A DNA stretch of 64,000 nucleotides from Erythrobacteraceae bacterium E2-1 Yellow Sea (GTDB lineage: Bacteria; Pseudomonadota; Alphaproteobacteria; Sphingomonadales; Sphingomonadaceae), in assembly GCA_014983025.1 (NCBI GenBank), contig JADCLP010000003.1, positions 1-64,000 on the forward strand. The letters run 5' to 3'. Below the pieces are notes generated by a model that made no database searches, had not been told where the DNA came from, and saw only the letters and a list, made by a program, of their open reading frames with translations. This document shows positions 7,590 to 17,903 of the stretch, one piece after another (the stretch's first letter is position 1; every line of letters starts with the position of its first letter). A program made the translations under genes and the position numbers.

Positions 7590-8485
7590 CACAGGTGCTC
7601 CACCAGCGGATAAGGGAAAGGCTGGCTGCGCCGATTGATCCGGCAGTGGGTGATTTCGCTGCGCGGCTGGGGCAGGAAAATGGCGCATTGGCCGTGCTGT
7701 TTTACGGGTCCAATTTGCGCACTGGATCGCTGGATGGGGTGTTGGATTACTATGTCCTGCTGCCCGGCCCGCAGCGCGAAAAGATTTGGCCGCGCGTCAG
7801 CTATCACGAATGGGATCATCACGGTGTCACCCTGCGCGCCAAGGTGGCGACAATGGCGCTGGAAACCTTTGCAGCAGCGGCGCGGGGCGAAAAGCGCGAT
7901 ACAACCATCTGGGCGCGCTTTGTCCAGCCATCGGCACTGGTGTGGCAGCGCGATGATGCGGCCGGGGAGGCAGTTGTTGGCGCACTATCCGATGCAGCTT
8001 GCACGGCGGCGCGGCTGGCCGTGGCGCTGGGCCCTGTAAGTGGGCGGGCTGAAGATTACTGGCGTGCGCTTTTTCGTGCGACCTATGCTGCCGAATTCCG
8101 GGTGGAAAAGGCAGGGCGCGAAGATTCGATCCTGTCGGTCAACGCCGCCCATTTTGACGGGCTGCTCCCACTGGCGATGGAGGCAGCGGGGATTGGCTTT
8201 GCCCGCGATGGTCAGCAATTGACCCCGCGCATGGATGCCGGTGAACGGGCGCGCATATTGCGCTGGTGGGCCAGTCGCCGCCGAATGGGCAAGCCGATGA
8301 ATATCATGCGTTTGCTGAAGGCCAGCACCACTTTTGCAGGTGCAGGTCGATATGCTGCGTGGAAGATTGAACGTCACACCGGTGTGGCGGTGAAACTGAC
8401 CCCATGGCGCGAACGACACCCGGTGCTGGCGGCGCCAGGCGTGTTGTGGTCTGTCTGGCGGGAAAAGCGCAAGCGTGGTGATTGA
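7586..8485 (+). CDS. Tam41-like nucleotidyltransferase, candidate phosphatidate cytidylyltransferase
   Basis: 299 residues, GTG start overlapping the lipid kinase gene by 4 bases. LFYGSNLRTGSLDGVLDYYVLL (38-59) has the GS...D nucleotidyltransferase pattern. Further on, VTLRAKVATMALETF, the RFVQPS block and TYAAEFRVEKAGREDSIL followed by VNAAHFDGLLP line up by eye with the order of conserved blocks in the mitochondrial Tam41 protein (start of domain, core, SYSGDFR, IVKPNI.HF). Tam41 makes CDP-diacylglycerol from phosphatidic acid and CTP and is unrelated to CdsA. The alignment was made from memory, so the function is a working hypothesis strengthened by the coupled lipid kinase. No membrane segments are obvious. 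Confidence 0.62.
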   Translation: MTQVLHQRIRERLAAPIDPAVGDFAARLGQENGALAVLFYGSNLRTGSLDGVLDYYVLLPGPQREKIWPRVSYHEWDHHGVTLRAKVATMALETFAAAARGEKRDTTIWARFVQPSALVWQRDDAAGEAVVGALSDAACTAARLAVALGPVSGRAEDYWRALFRATYAAEFRVEKAGREDSILSVNAAHFDGLLPLAMEAAGIGFARDGQQLTPRMDAGERARILRWWASRRRMGKPMNIMRLLKASTTFAGAGRYAAWKIERHTGVAVKLTPWRERHPVLAAPGVLWSVWREKRKRGD

Positions 8486-8512
8486 TGTGGTCGCGCGCTG
8501 AAGCGCATCCGA

Positions 8513-9031
8513 TCACATATACTTCATCTGCACACGAATGGTGGTGACGCCAGCACCCACTTCAAATGCCGTCTTGGTGTAGCTGGGTTTCCCCAGATTG
8601 AAGATATTGATTGACGGATTGTTGGACATGCCGCCGCCATCCTCACTCAGATCGGTCTTGCCATTGCCGTTGACGTCATGCCGCACGGCTATGCCATAGT
8701 TGCCCGTTTCAGGCACGGGCATGCAGAAATACATCGTACCGCTGCGTGCAGGCGCTTCGATCCGGTTGAGCCATCTGCCCTTTTCCAACCAGTCAGCCTT
8801 GGTCCCGCGATAGGATTGCACACGCACAACACCGCGACCATTCTTGACGCCCTGCACCGTCACCCGCACGGCTGGGCCGCCACCAGGCGCACATTGGCGC
8901 ATGTCATTGTCGATCTTGTTGCGATAAAGATCTTGCGCGCCCAGGGGCAGGGCAAGTGATGCCGCGCCAAGAGCCATGGCCCCGGCAGACAGTGCAAACA
9001 GAATCGGTTTTGTCTTCAAACCTTGCGTCAT
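8513..9031 (-). CDS. Exported DUF2141-family protein
   Basis: 172 residues. An N-terminal signal peptide is clear (MTQGLKTKPILFALSAGAMALGAASLALPLGAQ, cleavage likely after LGA). The remainder fits DUF2141: VRVTVQGVKNGRGVVRVQSY, then MYFCMPVPETGNYGIAVRHDVNGNGKTDLSEDGGG with a dockerin-like acidic loop (DVNGNGKTD) that may bind calcium, and the NNPSINIFNLGKPSYTKTAFEV ending typical of the family. Function of the family is unknown; the protein is expected in the periplasm or at the cell surface. It converges with the Tam41-like gene and is transcribed divergently from rpe. Confidence 0.82.
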   Translation of the reverse strand: MTQGLKTKPILFALSAGAMALGAASLALPLGAQDLYRNKIDNDMRQCAPGGGPAVRVTVQGVKNGRGVVRVQSYRGTKADWLEKGRWLNRIEAPARSGTMYFCMPVPETGNYGIAVRHDVNGNGKTDLSEDGGGMSNNPSINIFNLGKPSYTKTAFEVGAGVTTIRVQMKYM

Positions 9032-9284
9032 CTTCTTTCAATCATGCGGGATAGAACTGGATATGTCCGCCCCGCATTTCCAGCAAATTATGATACGCAT
9101 ATGTCAAATGGCCCCTGAATTGCGGCTGAATTGCCGCATGTCCGCCCGTTCAGCATTGATGGGGCGCGACAGACCCCAAAAAGCCGTTCTTACGTCCATG
9201 CCTCTGGGGAAAAGACGGTTTGGACTGCTTGTGGCAGCCCCTCACGAATCCTAGTGCAATGGAACGCGCGCGAATGGACTGGCT

Positions 9285-9953
9285 ATGTCTCAAACACCGT
9301 TGATTTCTCCTTCCATCCTCTCAGCCGATTTTGCCCGGCTGGGTGAAGAAGTGCGCGCTGTTGACGCAGCGGGCGCAGACTGGATCCATATCGATGTGAT
9401 GGATGGCCATTATGTGCCCAATATCACCATCGGGCCTGATGTGGTTAAAGCCCTGCGGCCGCACAGCAACAAATGTTTTGATGTACATTTGATGATCTCT
9501 CCGGTTGATCCCTATCTGGAGGCATTTGCAGAAGCTGGCGCGGATATAATCACTGTCCATCCAGAGGCCGGGCCGCATGTGCACCGCACGCTGCAGGCGA
9601 TACGCGGGCTGGGCAAGAAAGCCGGTGTTTCTCTCAATCCCGGCACGCCGGCCAAAATGCTCGATTACCTTTACGATCAGATCGATCTGGTGCTGGTGAT
9701 GAGCGTTAATCCCGGCTTTGGTGGGCAGAGCTTCATTCATTCGCAGTTGAAGAAGATTGAGGCGATCCGGGGCCAGATCGACAAGCGTGGGCTGGATATC
9801 CAGATAGAGGTGGATGGCGGCGTCAACGCCGAAACCGCGCGCCTGTGTGTGGATGCAGGGGCCGATGTGCTGGTGGCGGGCTCTGCCACCTTCAAGGGCG
9901 GGCCAGATTGCTATGCTGCCAATATTGCGGCGCTTAAAGGTGGTGCCGCGTGA
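9285..9953 (+). CDS. rpe: Ribulose-phosphate 3-epimerase
   Basis: 222 residues, the normal family length. Diagnostic motifs are [17 protein letters not shown] (7-23), [16 protein letters not shown] (33-48, catalytic Asp37), [22 protein letters not shown] and [10 protein letters not shown] with the second catalytic Asp. The enzyme interconverts ribulose 5-phosphate and xylulose 5-phosphate in the pentose phosphate pathway. The stop overlaps the start of the heparinase-like gene (GTGA), so the two are translationally coupled, and purH follows 8 bases after that gene. In other sphingomonads rpe, the heparinase-like gene and purH commonly sit together. Confidence 0.97.
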   Translation: MSQTPLISPSILSADFARLGEEVRAVDAAGADWIHIDVMDGHYVPNITIGPDVVKALRPHSNKCFDVHLMISPVDPYLEAFAEAGADIITVHPEAGPHVHRTLQAIRGLGKKAGVSLNPGTPAKMLDYLYDQIDLVLVMSVNPGFGGQSFIHSQLKKIEAIRGQIDKRGLDIQIEVDGGVNAETARLCVDAGADVLVAGSATFKGGPDCYAANIAALKGGAA

Positions 9954-11830
9954 GCGATACGCTCTTTTCGGACCGCAATAGCGATCCGCTGCTGTTTGAT
10001 GACTTGCCTGTTGAAGACCCACCTGCCAGCGCCATCCCGCTGAAGCAGGAAGATCTGCAGCCCACTGCCGATGGCGCTGATGCGGAAGCTGGTGAAACCC
10101 CGATTGAACCATCGCGCGCATTGGCGATCAGCGATTTTGTACCGCCCTCCAACAGCCCGACCGAACGTTTCATTCGCCTGGCCTATCGGTTGGGTGTTTC
10201 GGGTTCGACCATTACGGCCCCTTTCCGCAAACCGGCAAAGCCGCGCCTGCTGGCAACGGTGGAAAGCCCGCTGCCCGGGGATCGCACCGCCGGGGTTGCC
10301 CTGCGTGCCGGGCATTTTCTTGTTCATGGTGCAAAGGTGCCGATTGCGCAGATGGATTTTTCATCCTCATCACGCATGGCCCCGCCATTTGAACGTGTGG
10401 TGCATGGTTTTTCGTGGCTGCGCGATCTATCCACCTCTGCCGTACGCGAGCAATGCACTGAAACGGCAGAGACCGTTTGTCGTGCCTGGTTGAAGGCCAA
10501 TCCAGATCCGGGCAAGGGCGCCGCGTGGGAGGTGGAGCATGCTGCCCACCGACTGATGGCCTGGCTTGTTCATGCCCCGCTGATCCTTTCCGGCCGTGAT
10601 GATGCGTGGCGGCGCGGGATGCTGGCCACAATGGAAAGTACAGCCCGCTGGCTTGATCGCAATACGGGCAAGGCTGGCGATGGGCTGGCGCGGGCCGCAG
10701 GATGGTGCGCCATTGCTGCTGCTGGCCTTCTCCTTCCAGAGGGCAAGCCGCGGCGCCTGTTTGGTGAAGCGGGATTGATTGCCGCACTGGGTGATCTTGT
10801 GGGGGAAGATGGTGGCGTGTTGTCGCGCAGCCCGCTCGCACAGATGGATACGATCGCCCTGCTGGTTGATTTGCGTGCCTGTTATGAAGCGGCGGATCGC
10901 GACATGCCGCAGGCATTGGGCGTGATGCTGGAATTGCTTGTGCCGCCACTGCTTGCCCTGCGCCATGGCGATGGCGGGTTGGGCAGCTGGCAGGGTGGCA
11001 GTGCCACGCCAGCGCATCATGTTGCCGGGCTGATCGATGCCAGCCGGGTGCGCACCCGCCCGCTGAAAGATGTGAAGCATTGGGGTTATCAACGGCTGGC
11101 TGGCGGCAAAACCCTGGTCCAGTTTGACGCTGCTCCCCCGCCAAAGCCGCGCCATGCGCGCTGGGGCTGTGCCTCAACCCTGGCGTTTGAAATGTCGGAT
11201 GGCGCGCATCGTCTGATCGTCAATTGCGGTGGGGCGGCATTGGCCGGTGGGCAGGTGCCGTGCCGGATCGAACAGGGCTTGCGCGCCACTGCCGCCCATT
11301 CCACCCTGGTGCTGGACAATGCCAATTCCACGGCCGTTCTGCTGCATGGCCAATTGGGCAAGGGCGCTGAAAAGGTGGAACTTGACCGGCGTGAAATGGG
11401 CAGCGGTGCGGCGGCTGCTACGCGGGTGGAGGCCAGCCATGATGGCTATGCCGCGCGGTTTGGCCTGATCCACCGTCGTATCCTGATGCTGCGCGCTGAC
11501 GGTATGGAATTGCGGGGCGATGATATTCTGGTACCCGAAAGTCGCAAGGGCAAACGCGGCAAGATCGGCTATGCGATTCGCTTCCATCTGGGGGCGGGCG
11601 TAGAGGCACGGCTGGCAGAGGATCATTGCGGTGCAGGCCTGTTGTTGCCAGATGGCAATTACTGGCATTTCCGCATTGCGGGTGACGATCGCGGTGCCCG
11701 CGTGGGATTGGAAGACAGCCTGTGGGTCGATGGCGATGGCAAACCGCATGCGACCCAGCAATTGGTGATTGAAGGACTGACATCGCGCGGCGGGGGGCAA
11801 TTCTCCTGGCTGTTCAAGAAAATGGGGTAA
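9950..11830 (+). CDS. Heparinase II/III-family protein
   Basis: 626 residues, GTG start overlapping rpe by 4 bases. The N-terminal part (about 60-330) is an alpha-helical toroid-like domain of the alginate lyase/heparinase superfamily, with [15 protein letters not shown] and [20 protein letters not shown]. The C-terminal part (about 380-600) matches the heparinase II/III-like beta domain: [49 protein letters not shown] and [20 protein letters not shown]. Such proteins act on uronic-acid polysaccharides, but the substrate in sphingomonads is not established and no secretion signal is seen at the N-terminus. The genetic linkage with rpe and purH is conserved rather than obviously functional. 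Confidence 0.88.
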   Translation: MSDTLFSDRNSDPLLFDDLPVEDPPASAIPLKQEDLQPTADGADAEAGETPIEPSRALAISDFVPPSNSPTERFIRLAYRLGVSGSTITAPFRKPAKPRLLATVESPLPGDRTAGVALRAGHFLVHGAKVPIAQMDFSSSSRMAPPFERVVHGFSWLRDLSTSAVREQCTETAETVCRAWLKANPDPGKGAAWEVEHAAHRLMAWLVHAPLILSGRDDAWRRGMLATMESTARWLDRNTGKAGDGLARAAGWCAIAAAGLLLPEGKPRRLFGEAGLIAALGDLVGEDGGVLSRSPLAQMDTIALLVDLRACYEAADRDMPQALGVMLELLVPPLLALRHGDGGLGSWQGGSATPAHHVAGLIDASRVRTRPLKDVKHWGYQRLAGGKTLVQFDAAPPPKPRHARWGCASTLAFEMSDGAHRLIVNCGGAALAGGQVPCRIEQGLRATAAHSTLVLDNANSTAVLLHGQLGKGAEKVELDRREMGSGAAAATRVEASHDGYAARFGLIHRRILMLRADGMELRGDDILVPESRKGKRGKIGYAIRFHLGAGVEARLAEDHCGAGLLLPDGNYWHFRIAGDDRGARVGLEDSLWVDGDGKPHATQQLVIEGLTSRGGGQFSWLFKKMG

Positions 11831-11838
11831 TTTCCGAA

Positions 11839-13428
11839 GTGACGGACGTAACGATCAAGCGGGCACTGCTGTCAGTGTCCGACAAGAACGGATTGGTGGA
11901 ATTGGGCCAGGCATTGGCCGCACGCGGTGTGGATCTGGTGTCAACAGGCGGCACGGCCAAGGCGCTACGCGATGCCGGGCTGGATGTGCGTGATATTTCC
12001 GACCTTACCGGTTTTCCCGAAATGATGGATGGGCGGGTCAAGACGCTCCACCCCAAGGTGCATGGTGGATTGTTGGCCGTGCGTGACAATCCCGAACATG
12101 CCGCCGCAATGGAAGCGCATGAAATTGGCGCGATCGATCTGGTCGTGGTCAATCTCTATCCGTTTGAGGCGACTGTTGCGCGCGGGGCAGAACGCGATGA
12201 GATTATCGAAAACATCGATATTGGCGGGCCCAGCATGGTACGCAGTGCGGCCAAGAACCACCAATTCGTCACCATTGTTACCGACCCGGCGGATTATGCT
12301 GAATTGCAGGATGCCTTGGCAGACAACAATGGCGCAACCTCGCTTGCCTTCCGGCGCAAATGCGCGGCCAAGGCATATGCTGCCACTGCCGCCTATGACA
12401 GCATGATCAGCCAATGGTTCGCCTTTGCAGATCAGGGGCAGACCTTCCCCGATATGCTCGCCATCAATGGCAAATCGCCGGTTGAACTGCGTTATGGCGA
12501 AAACCCGCATCAAAAGGCGGCTTTGTATATGCCGGTTGGCCCACACAGCCGGGGCATCGCGCAGGCGCAGCAGCTGCAGGGCAAGGAACTGTCCTATAAC
12601 AATTACAATGATGCCGATGCCGCGCTGGAACTGTGCGCCGAATTCAAGGGTGGCGATCCGGCCGTGGTGATCGTGAAGCATGCCAACCCTTGCGGTGTGG
12701 CGCAGGCGGCTTCGCTGCTGGATGCATGGAATGATGCGCTGGCCTGTGACAGCGTATCGGCTTTTGGTGGGATCGTGGCGGTCAATGTCGAACTTGACGG
12801 GCCCACGGCAGAGGCGATCTGCGAGATTTTCACCGAAGTGGTGATCGCTCCATCCGTGAGCGAGGAGGCCAAGGCCGCCTTTGCGAAGAAGAAGAATCTG
12901 CGCCTGCTGGTGACGGGTGATCTGCCCGATCCGCGCCGTGGTGGGCTTTCGCTCAAACCGATCACTGGCGGTCTGCTGGTCCAGACGCGTGACAATGGCG
13001 CGATTTCAGAAGCCGATCTGAAGGTGGTGACTGAACGCGCACCCACAGAACAGGAATTGAAGGATTGTTTCTTCGCCTGGACCGTGGCGCGCCACGTGAA
13101 ATCGAACGCGATCGTCTATGCCAAGGATGGGGCCACCGCCGGGATCGGCGCAGGCCAGATGAACCGGCGCGATTCCAGCCGGATCGCGGCGATGAAGGCG
13201 GCTGAAGCAGCGGAAAAATATGAATGGGCTCAGCCGCGCACTGTGGGCAGCGCGGTAGCATCGGACGCGTTCTTCCCCTTTGCCGATGGCCTGCTGGCCG
13301 CAGCCGAAGCAGGCGCCACCGCAGTGATCCAGCCAGGTGGCTCAATCCGCGATGATGAAGTGATCGAAGCGGCGAACAAGGCGGGTCTCGCCATGGTGTT
13401 CACCGGGATGCGTCATTTCAGGCACTGA
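11839..13428 (+). CDS. purH: Bifunctional AICAR transformylase / IMP cyclohydrolase
   Basis: 529 residues, GTG start, typical length. The MGS-like IMP cyclohydrolase domain is N-terminal ([59 protein letters not shown]), and the AICAR transformylase domain follows ([86 protein letters not shown]). It catalyses the last two steps of de novo purine synthesis in the cytosol. It follows the heparinase-like gene by 8 bases and probably shares its transcript. A perfect 15-bp hairpin lies 44 bases after the stop. Confidence 0.98.
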   Translation: MTDVTIKRALLSVSDKNGLVELGQALAARGVDLVSTGGTAKALRDAGLDVRDISDLTGFPEMMDGRVKTLHPKVHGGLLAVRDNPEHAAAMEAHEIGAIDLVVVNLYPFEATVARGAERDEIIENIDIGGPSMVRSAAKNHQFVTIVTDPADYAELQDALADNNGATSLAFRRKCAAKAYAATAAYDSMISQWFAFADQGQTFPDMLAINGKSPVELRYGENPHQKAALYMPVGPHSRGIAQAQQLQGKELSYNNYNDADAALELCAEFKGGDPAVVIVKHANPCGVAQAASLLDAWNDALACDSVSAFGGIVAVNVELDGPTAEAICEIFTEVVIAPSVSEEAKAAFAKKKNLRLLVTGDLPDPRRGGLSLKPITGGLLVQTRDNGAISEADLKVVTERAPTEQELKDCFFAWTVARHVKSNAIVYAKDGATAGIGAGQMNRRDSSRIAAMKAAEAAEKYEWAQPRTVGSAVASDAFFPFADGLLAAAEAGATAVIQPGGSIRDDEVIEAANKAGLAMVFTGMRHFRH

Positions 13429-13750
13429 TTGTTTTGCGCTCCCCCCTCCGGGTGAGTGTCCTCGCTGCTATCCCTTCCCCCCGGATTATATCCGGGGGGA
13501 AGGGCGGCTGCGGGCGGGCAGTCGCCCTTGCGAATGCTGTGCATCCGAACATTTCTGACCGCGTGTCGCGCAATATGGCGCACAAGCCGGTCGCGCGGAA
13601 GCGAGCGCCATCGCTTGGTCCAAAAAATGTGTAACCGTTCACGCCATCGCTGCGAATGAACTATTGTCATGCGCGGCGTTCACCTCACGCTAACGCATGG
13701 TGTTTAAAGACACACGCAACATAGCAGTTTTGACATGACGAGACATCTGT
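13429..13750. other. Intergenic region after purH
   Basis: These 322 bases hold the perfect hairpin at 13472-13504 described separately. The rest (13505-13750) must contain the promoter of the small membrane protein/msrA operon; ACACGCAACATAGCAGTTTTG just upstream of 13735 is AT-richer than the surroundings, but no convincing -35/-10 pair is seen. Short frames in this stretch are not recognisable as genes. Confidence 0.4.
13472..13504. terminator. Perfect 15-bp hairpin, candidate purH transcription terminator
   Basis: The arm 13472-13486 (CCCTTCCCCCCGGAT) is the exact reverse complement of 13490-13504, with a 3-base TAT loop. It lies 44 bases after purH. There is no run of T on either side, so it is not a textbook intrinsic terminator. 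It could stop transcription with Rho, stabilise the 3' end, or be a dispersed palindromic repeat. Confidence 0.5.
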
Positions 13751-13906
13751 ATGGGCCTGTTCAAACCCGATCTCTATCGCAATTTCGCTCTCGGCTTCGC
13801 GCTGGGTGCGGTTCTGGTGGGCGTGGGCGTGGTCGACAATTGGCATGCGGATATGGCCACCCCGGCTCAGGCGGCAACTGCAATGGACAATCTGTCGAGC
13901 GAATGA
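13751..13906 (+). CDS. Small single-pass membrane protein
   Basis: 51 residues: MGLFKPDLYRNFALGFALGAV, then VLVGVGVVDNWHADMATPAQ and AATAMDNLSSE. One hydrophobic segment (residues 12-28) with a short basic N-terminus predicts a membrane-anchored protein with a small periplasmic tail, or an uncleaved signal. Its stop overlaps the msrA start by 4 bases (ATGA), which argues that it is a real, co-translated gene. Small proteins of this look (NFALGFALGA) occur in sphingomonads, but I know no function. It is the first gene of the msrA transcript. Confidence 0.65.
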   Translation: MGLFKPDLYRNFALGFALGAVLVGVGVVDNWHADMATPAQAATAMDNLSSE

Positions 13907-14592
13907 TGCCCCGCCGTGTTGCCTCATTATTGGCAGCATTTGCCCTGGCACTTTCTGCCTGCCAGCAACCCGCCACCGCCAGTGAACGCACTGTGGAAGC
14001 GCCAGAGGCTGCTTCGCCTGCCAAAGAGGGTGAAGGGCTGAAGGTCGCGATTTTTGCAGGGGGTTGCTTCTGGGGGGTCGAAGGTGTTTTCAGCCATGTA
14101 AAGGGCGTAAAGCGCGCAGTATCTGGTTATCATGGCGGCCGTTCCTTCAGCGCAAAATATGGTGCGGTTTCAAGTGGTGTTACCGACCATGCAGAGGCGG
14201 TACGCGTGGTCTATGATCCGGCACAGGTGCGATATGACCAATTGCTGCAGATCTTCTTTTCGGTGGTAACCGACCCGACCTTGCTCAATCGCCAGGGTCC
14301 AGATGTGGGCATGCAATATCGATCTGCCCTTGTTCCGATGAGCGCTGAACAACGCCGGGTTGCGACAGCATACCTTAAACAGATGGGCGCATCCGGTCTG
14401 TGGGACGATAAAATCGTCACCAGGATAGAGAACTATAAAAAGTTCTATCTCGCAGAAGATTACCACCAGGATTTCATCGCCCGCAATCCGCGCCAGCGAT
14501 ACATTGTCTATTGGGACAAGCCCAAAATTGCGGCCTTCAAGGCAATGTATCCGCAATTCTATAAGGCTGATTTCCTGCGTGATGCGAAATAG
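13903..14592 (+). CDS. msrA: Peptide-methionine (S)-S-oxide reductase MsrA, predicted lipoprotein
   Basis: 229 residues from the ATG at 13903; the open frame extends upstream to 13735, but that part overlaps the small membrane-protein gene out of frame. The first 20 residues (MMPRRVASLLAAFALALSAC) form a lipoprotein signal with the lipobox ending at Cys20, so the enzyme should be membrane-anchored and face the periplasm. The catalytic motif GGCFWGVEG (53-61, nucleophile Cys55), the VSGYHGG segment, the TDHAEAVRVVYDP block and the C-terminal DYHQDFIARNP stretch identify MsrA. It repairs oxidised methionine in exported proteins. The separate msrB-like gene at 28206-28733 is also predicted to be exported. 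Confidence 0.93.
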   Translation: MMPRRVASLLAAFALALSACQQPATASERTVEAPEAASPAKEGEGLKVAIFAGGCFWGVEGVFSHVKGVKRAVSGYHGGRSFSAKYGAVSSGVTDHAEAVRVVYDPAQVRYDQLLQIFFSVVTDPTLLNRQGPDVGMQYRSALVPMSAEQRRVATAYLKQMGASGLWDDKIVTRIENYKKFYLAEDYHQDFIARNPRQRYIVYWDKPKIAAFKAMYPQFYKADFLRDAK

Positions 14593-14649
14593 CGGGCAAT
14601 CGCCGCACTAATCTGGCGTAATCCTGCCGACCACCCTATATTGGCCGGT

Positions 14650-15117
14650 ATGGCACGCAATGATCATGCACATCACGTTCATTCCGGCGCAAAGCTGATT
14701 GATGCAGCGCGCACCGCCTTGACTGATGCGGGCGAGCAATGGACCGGCATGCGTGAGGCTGTTTTCAGCGAACTCGCAGCACACGAACGCCCCGTTTCCG
14801 CCTATGATATTGCCGATAATCTGTCGCGCAGCCGTGGCAAACGCGTGGCGCCCAACAGCGTCTATCGCATTCTGGACCTGTTTGTGACCAATAACCTCGC
14901 ACTCAGGGTCGAAAGCGCCAATGCTTTCCTCGCCAACAGCCACCCAGGTTGCGAGCATGACTGCATCTTTCTGGTTTGTGACGAATGTGGCGAAGCGACC
15001 CATGTGGATGATGATGAAGTGAGCGGCAAATTGCGCGCCGTCGCCCAATCCCATCAATTCAAGGCAGAGCGGCCAGTTATTGAAATTCGTGGGCTTTGCC
15101 AATCCTGCGCGGGTTGA
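14650..15117 (+). CDS. zur: Fur-family transcriptional regulator, probably the zinc regulator Zur
   Basis: 155 residues from the ATG at 14650; a TTG at 14641 would add three residues. The protein has an N-terminal His-rich stretch (NDHAHHVHSG), a winged helix (QWTGMREAVFSELAAHERPVSAYDIADNLSR and VAPNSVYRILDLFVTNNLALRV) and a dimerisation domain with two Cys pairs (VCDECGEATHVDDDE and GLCQSCAG) that hold structural zinc. The shape (HPGCEHDCIFLVCDECG) is closer to Zur than to iron-sensing Fur. It would repress zinc-uptake genes when zinc is plentiful. It stands alone, 64 bases ahead of dxs, and no binding site is recognisable here. Confidence 0.82.
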   Translation: MARNDHAHHVHSGAKLIDAARTALTDAGEQWTGMREAVFSELAAHERPVSAYDIADNLSRSRGKRVAPNSVYRILDLFVTNNLALRVESANAFLANSHPGCEHDCIFLVCDECGEATHVDDDEVSGKLRAVAQSHQFKAERPVIEIRGLCQSCAG

Positions 15118-15181
15118 TGCAATCCGTTTAGCTACGCGCCCATTCATCGACAGTATCGCCAATCGCGTGTAAGCCCATCCC

Positions 15182-17104
15182 ATGAATCAATCCCCTGTTA
15201 CCCCCTTGCTCGACACGATCGACACACCTGACCAGCTGCGTTTGCTGGAAAAGAACCAGCTGCGCCAATTGGCCGATGAGCTGCGCGAAGAAGTGATCGA
15301 TGCAGTGGGGTCAACTGGCGGCCACTTGGGCTCTGGCCTGGGTGTGGTGGAACTGACCACCGCGATCCATTATGTGTTCGATACCCCGCGCGACAAGCTG
15401 ATCTGGGACGTTGGCCATCAATGCTATCCTCACAAGATTCTGACCGGGCGGCGCGATCGCATCCGCACCCTGCGTCAGGGTGGGGGGCTGAGCGGTTTTA
15501 CCAAGCGGACCGAGAGCGAATATGATCCTTTCGGAGCGGCGCACAGCTCCACCTCCATCTCTGCCGCTTTGGGGTTTGCCATTGCCAACAAGCTGAAAGG
15601 CCAGCCGGGCCGCGCGATTGCGGTAATCGGCGATGGGGCAATGAGTGCGGGCATGGCATATGAGGCAATGAACAACGCCGAAGCTGCCGGAAATCGGCTG
15701 GTCGTGATCCTGAATGATAATGACATGTCAATCGCCCCGCCTGTGGGCGGGCTGTCGGCTTATCTGGCGCGGCTGGTATCTTCTGGTCGCTTCCTGGGCC
15801 TGCGCGATCTGGCCAAGAAATTTGCCCGCATCCTGCCAGAGCCTTTGCATAAAGCTGCGCGCAAGACCGATGAATTCGCCCGTGGCATGGCGATGGGCGG
15901 CACGTTGTTTGAAGAGCTGGGCTTTTACTATGTCGGCCCGATTGACGGGCATGATCTGGATGCGCTGGTCCCGGTGCTGGAAAATGTTCGTGACGCGGCA
16001 GAAGGGCCCATTCTGGTCCATGTCGTGACCAAAAAGGGCAAGGGTTATGCCCCGGCGGAAAATAGCGCGGACAAATATCACGGTGTTGCCAAGTTTAATG
16101 TAATCACGGGAGAGCAGAAGAAATCATCGGGCGGGCCACCTGCATACCAGAATGTGTTTGGTGACACGCTGGCCAAACTGGCGGAAAGCGATCCGCGTAT
16201 CTGCGCTATCACCGCCGCCATGCCATCGGGCACCGGGGTGGATCGTTTTGCGAAAGCGCATCCGGACAAGAGTTTTGACGTTGGCATTGCCGAACAGCAT
16301 GGCGTTACCTTTGCCGCAGGGCTGGCGGCGCAGGGCATGCGCCCCTTCTGCGCGATCTATTCCACCTTCCTACAGCGTGCTTATGATCAGGTTGTGCATG
16401 ATGTGGCGATCCAGAATCTGCCCGTTCGCTTTGCAATTGACCGGGCCGGGCTGGTGGGCGCGGATGGATGCACCCATGCGGGCAGTTTTGACATTACCTA
16501 TCTTGCCACCCTGCCCAATATGGTGGTGATGGCTGCGGGTGACGAGGCAGAACTGGTCCATATGACCTATACCGCCGCCCAATATGATGATGGCCCGATC
16601 GCTTTCCGTTATCCACGTGGTGGCGGGGTGGGTGTGCCATTGCCTGAAACGCCCGAATTGCTGAAAATTGGCAAGGGGCGCGTGGTGCGTGAAGGGTCCA
16701 AGGTGGCGATCCTGTCGCTCGGCGCGCGTCTGGCCGAGGCGTTGAAGGCGGCAGACCAGCTGGATGCGAAGGGGCTTTCCACCACTGTTGCTGACCTCCG
16801 CTTCGCCAAGCCGCTCGATACTGAACTGATCGCGCGTCTGATGCGCACGCATGAAGTGGTGGTGACGGTGGAAGAAGGCGCGATTGGCGGCCTTGGCGCG
16901 CATGTGCTGACCTTTGCCAGCGATGAAGGTCTGACCGATGCAGGCCTGAAAATCCGCACATTGCGCCTACCCGATATCTATCAGGATCATGATGACCCGA
17001 TGAAGCAGTATGAGGATGCAGGTCTTAACGCATCGGGCATAGTTGATACTGTGCTGAAGGCACTGCGCCATAATTCTGCAGGGGTTGAAGAAGCGCGCGC
17101 TTGA
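15182..17104 (+). CDS. dxs: 1-deoxy-D-xylulose-5-phosphate synthase
   Basis: 640 residues, the expected length. Thiamine-diphosphate-dependent transketolase-like motifs are clear: [55 protein letters not shown] (GDG...NN cofactor motif), [12 protein letters not shown], then the second half with [41 protein letters not shown] and [11 protein letters not shown]. The enzyme condenses pyruvate and glyceraldehyde 3-phosphate in the first step of the MEP isoprenoid pathway, which also feeds carotenoids and quinones. It follows zur after 64 bases and overlaps the start of a frameshifted hydrolase gene. Confidence 0.98.
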   Translation: MNQSPVTPLLDTIDTPDQLRLLEKNQLRQLADELREEVIDAVGSTGGHLGSGLGVVELTTAIHYVFDTPRDKLIWDVGHQCYPHKILTGRRDRIRTLRQGGGLSGFTKRTESEYDPFGAAHSSTSISAALGFAIANKLKGQPGRAIAVIGDGAMSAGMAYEAMNNAEAAGNRLVVILNDNDMSIAPPVGGLSAYLARLVSSGRFLGLRDLAKKFARILPEPLHKAARKTDEFARGMAMGGTLFEELGFYYVGPIDGHDLDALVPVLENVRDAAEGPILVHVVTKKGKGYAPAENSADKYHGVAKFNVITGEQKKSSGGPPAYQNVFGDTLAKLAESDPRICAITAAMPSGTGVDRFAKAHPDKSFDVGIAEQHGVTFAAGLAAQGMRPFCAIYSTFLQRAYDQVVHDVAIQNLPVRFAIDRAGLVGADGCTHAGSFDITYLATLPNMVVMAAGDEAELVHMTYTAAQYDDGPIAFRYPRGGGVGVPLPETPELLKIGKGRVVREGSKVAILSLGARLAEALKAADQLDAKGLSTTVADLRFAKPLDTELIARLMRTHEVVVTVEEGAIGGLGAHVLTFASDEGLTDAGLKIRTLRLPDIYQDHDDPMKQYEDAGLNASGIVDTVLKALRHNSAGVEEARA

Positions 17105-17903
17105 AGCCTGTTTTCAGAAAAGCGATCAGATTCGCGCTACTGCTTGTCCTTGCCTATCTGGTGATAATCGGGGTTATGTGGGCACAGCAAAACCGCTTGA
17201 TTTACCCTGCATCCCGCGAAACGGTACCGCTATCGCCGGGATTTTCCGAAACTGCGCTGCAGACGGAAGATGGCCTTGCTTTACGGGCTTTTTACCGCCC
17301 ACCTGATGGTTCGCGGCCACCATTGTGTATTTCCATGGCAATGGTGGTTCGCTTTACGGTGCAACGCTGGAAACTGACGCCTTCGTGTCTGCAGGCTATG
17401 GAGTGCTGCTGGTCGAATATCGTGGTTATGGCGGAAATTCTGGGCAGCCGGAAGAACAAGGGCTCTATCGCGATGGGCGCGCGGCCATGGCATTCCTGGC
17501 GCAAAGCGGCAGCGTATCCCCAGCAGATACGGTGGTGGTTGGAAATTCGCTGGGTTCCGGGATTGCCATCCAAATGGCGCGCGAATTTCCTGTTCGCGCT
17601 GTTGTGCTGAGCGCCCCATTTACAAGCTTGCAGGATGTGGCAGCCAGCAAGATGCGCTGGCTGCCAGTTCGATGGCTGATGCGCGACCATTTCGACAATC
17701 TGACAAAGATAGCCAGGATCGACCAACCCGTACTGGTGTTGCATGGGACGGCAGACACATTGATCCCGGTAAATCACGGGCAAAGGTTAGCCATGGCTGC
17801 GCCGCAGGCCACATTCATGTCCTTTAATGGCTTGGGCCATGATATTTCGTTCAGCCGTCAGGCTCAGGCAGCCATTATCGAATGGCTGGATCGGTTGAAT
17901 TAA
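17101..17903 (+). pseudogene. Alpha/beta hydrolase (BEM46/YfhR-like), interrupted by a -1 frameshift near 17319
   Basis: The first frame starts at a TTG overlapping the dxs stop and encodes an N-terminal membrane anchor (FALLLVLAYLVIIGVMWA) and the family start QNRLIYPASRETVPLSPGF, up to RPPDGSRP. The homologous continuation TIVYFHGNGGSLYG is in another frame (read from about 17320) and runs to 17903 with the serine nucleophile motif VVGNSLGSG, HGTADTLIPVNHG (Asp) and GLGHDISFS (His). Restoring one base around 17319 joins both parts into a protein of about 267 residues. The break is a real mutation or a sequencing error. All catalytic residues survive in the second part. The family has uncharacterised membrane-associated hydrolases. 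Confidence 0.8.
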
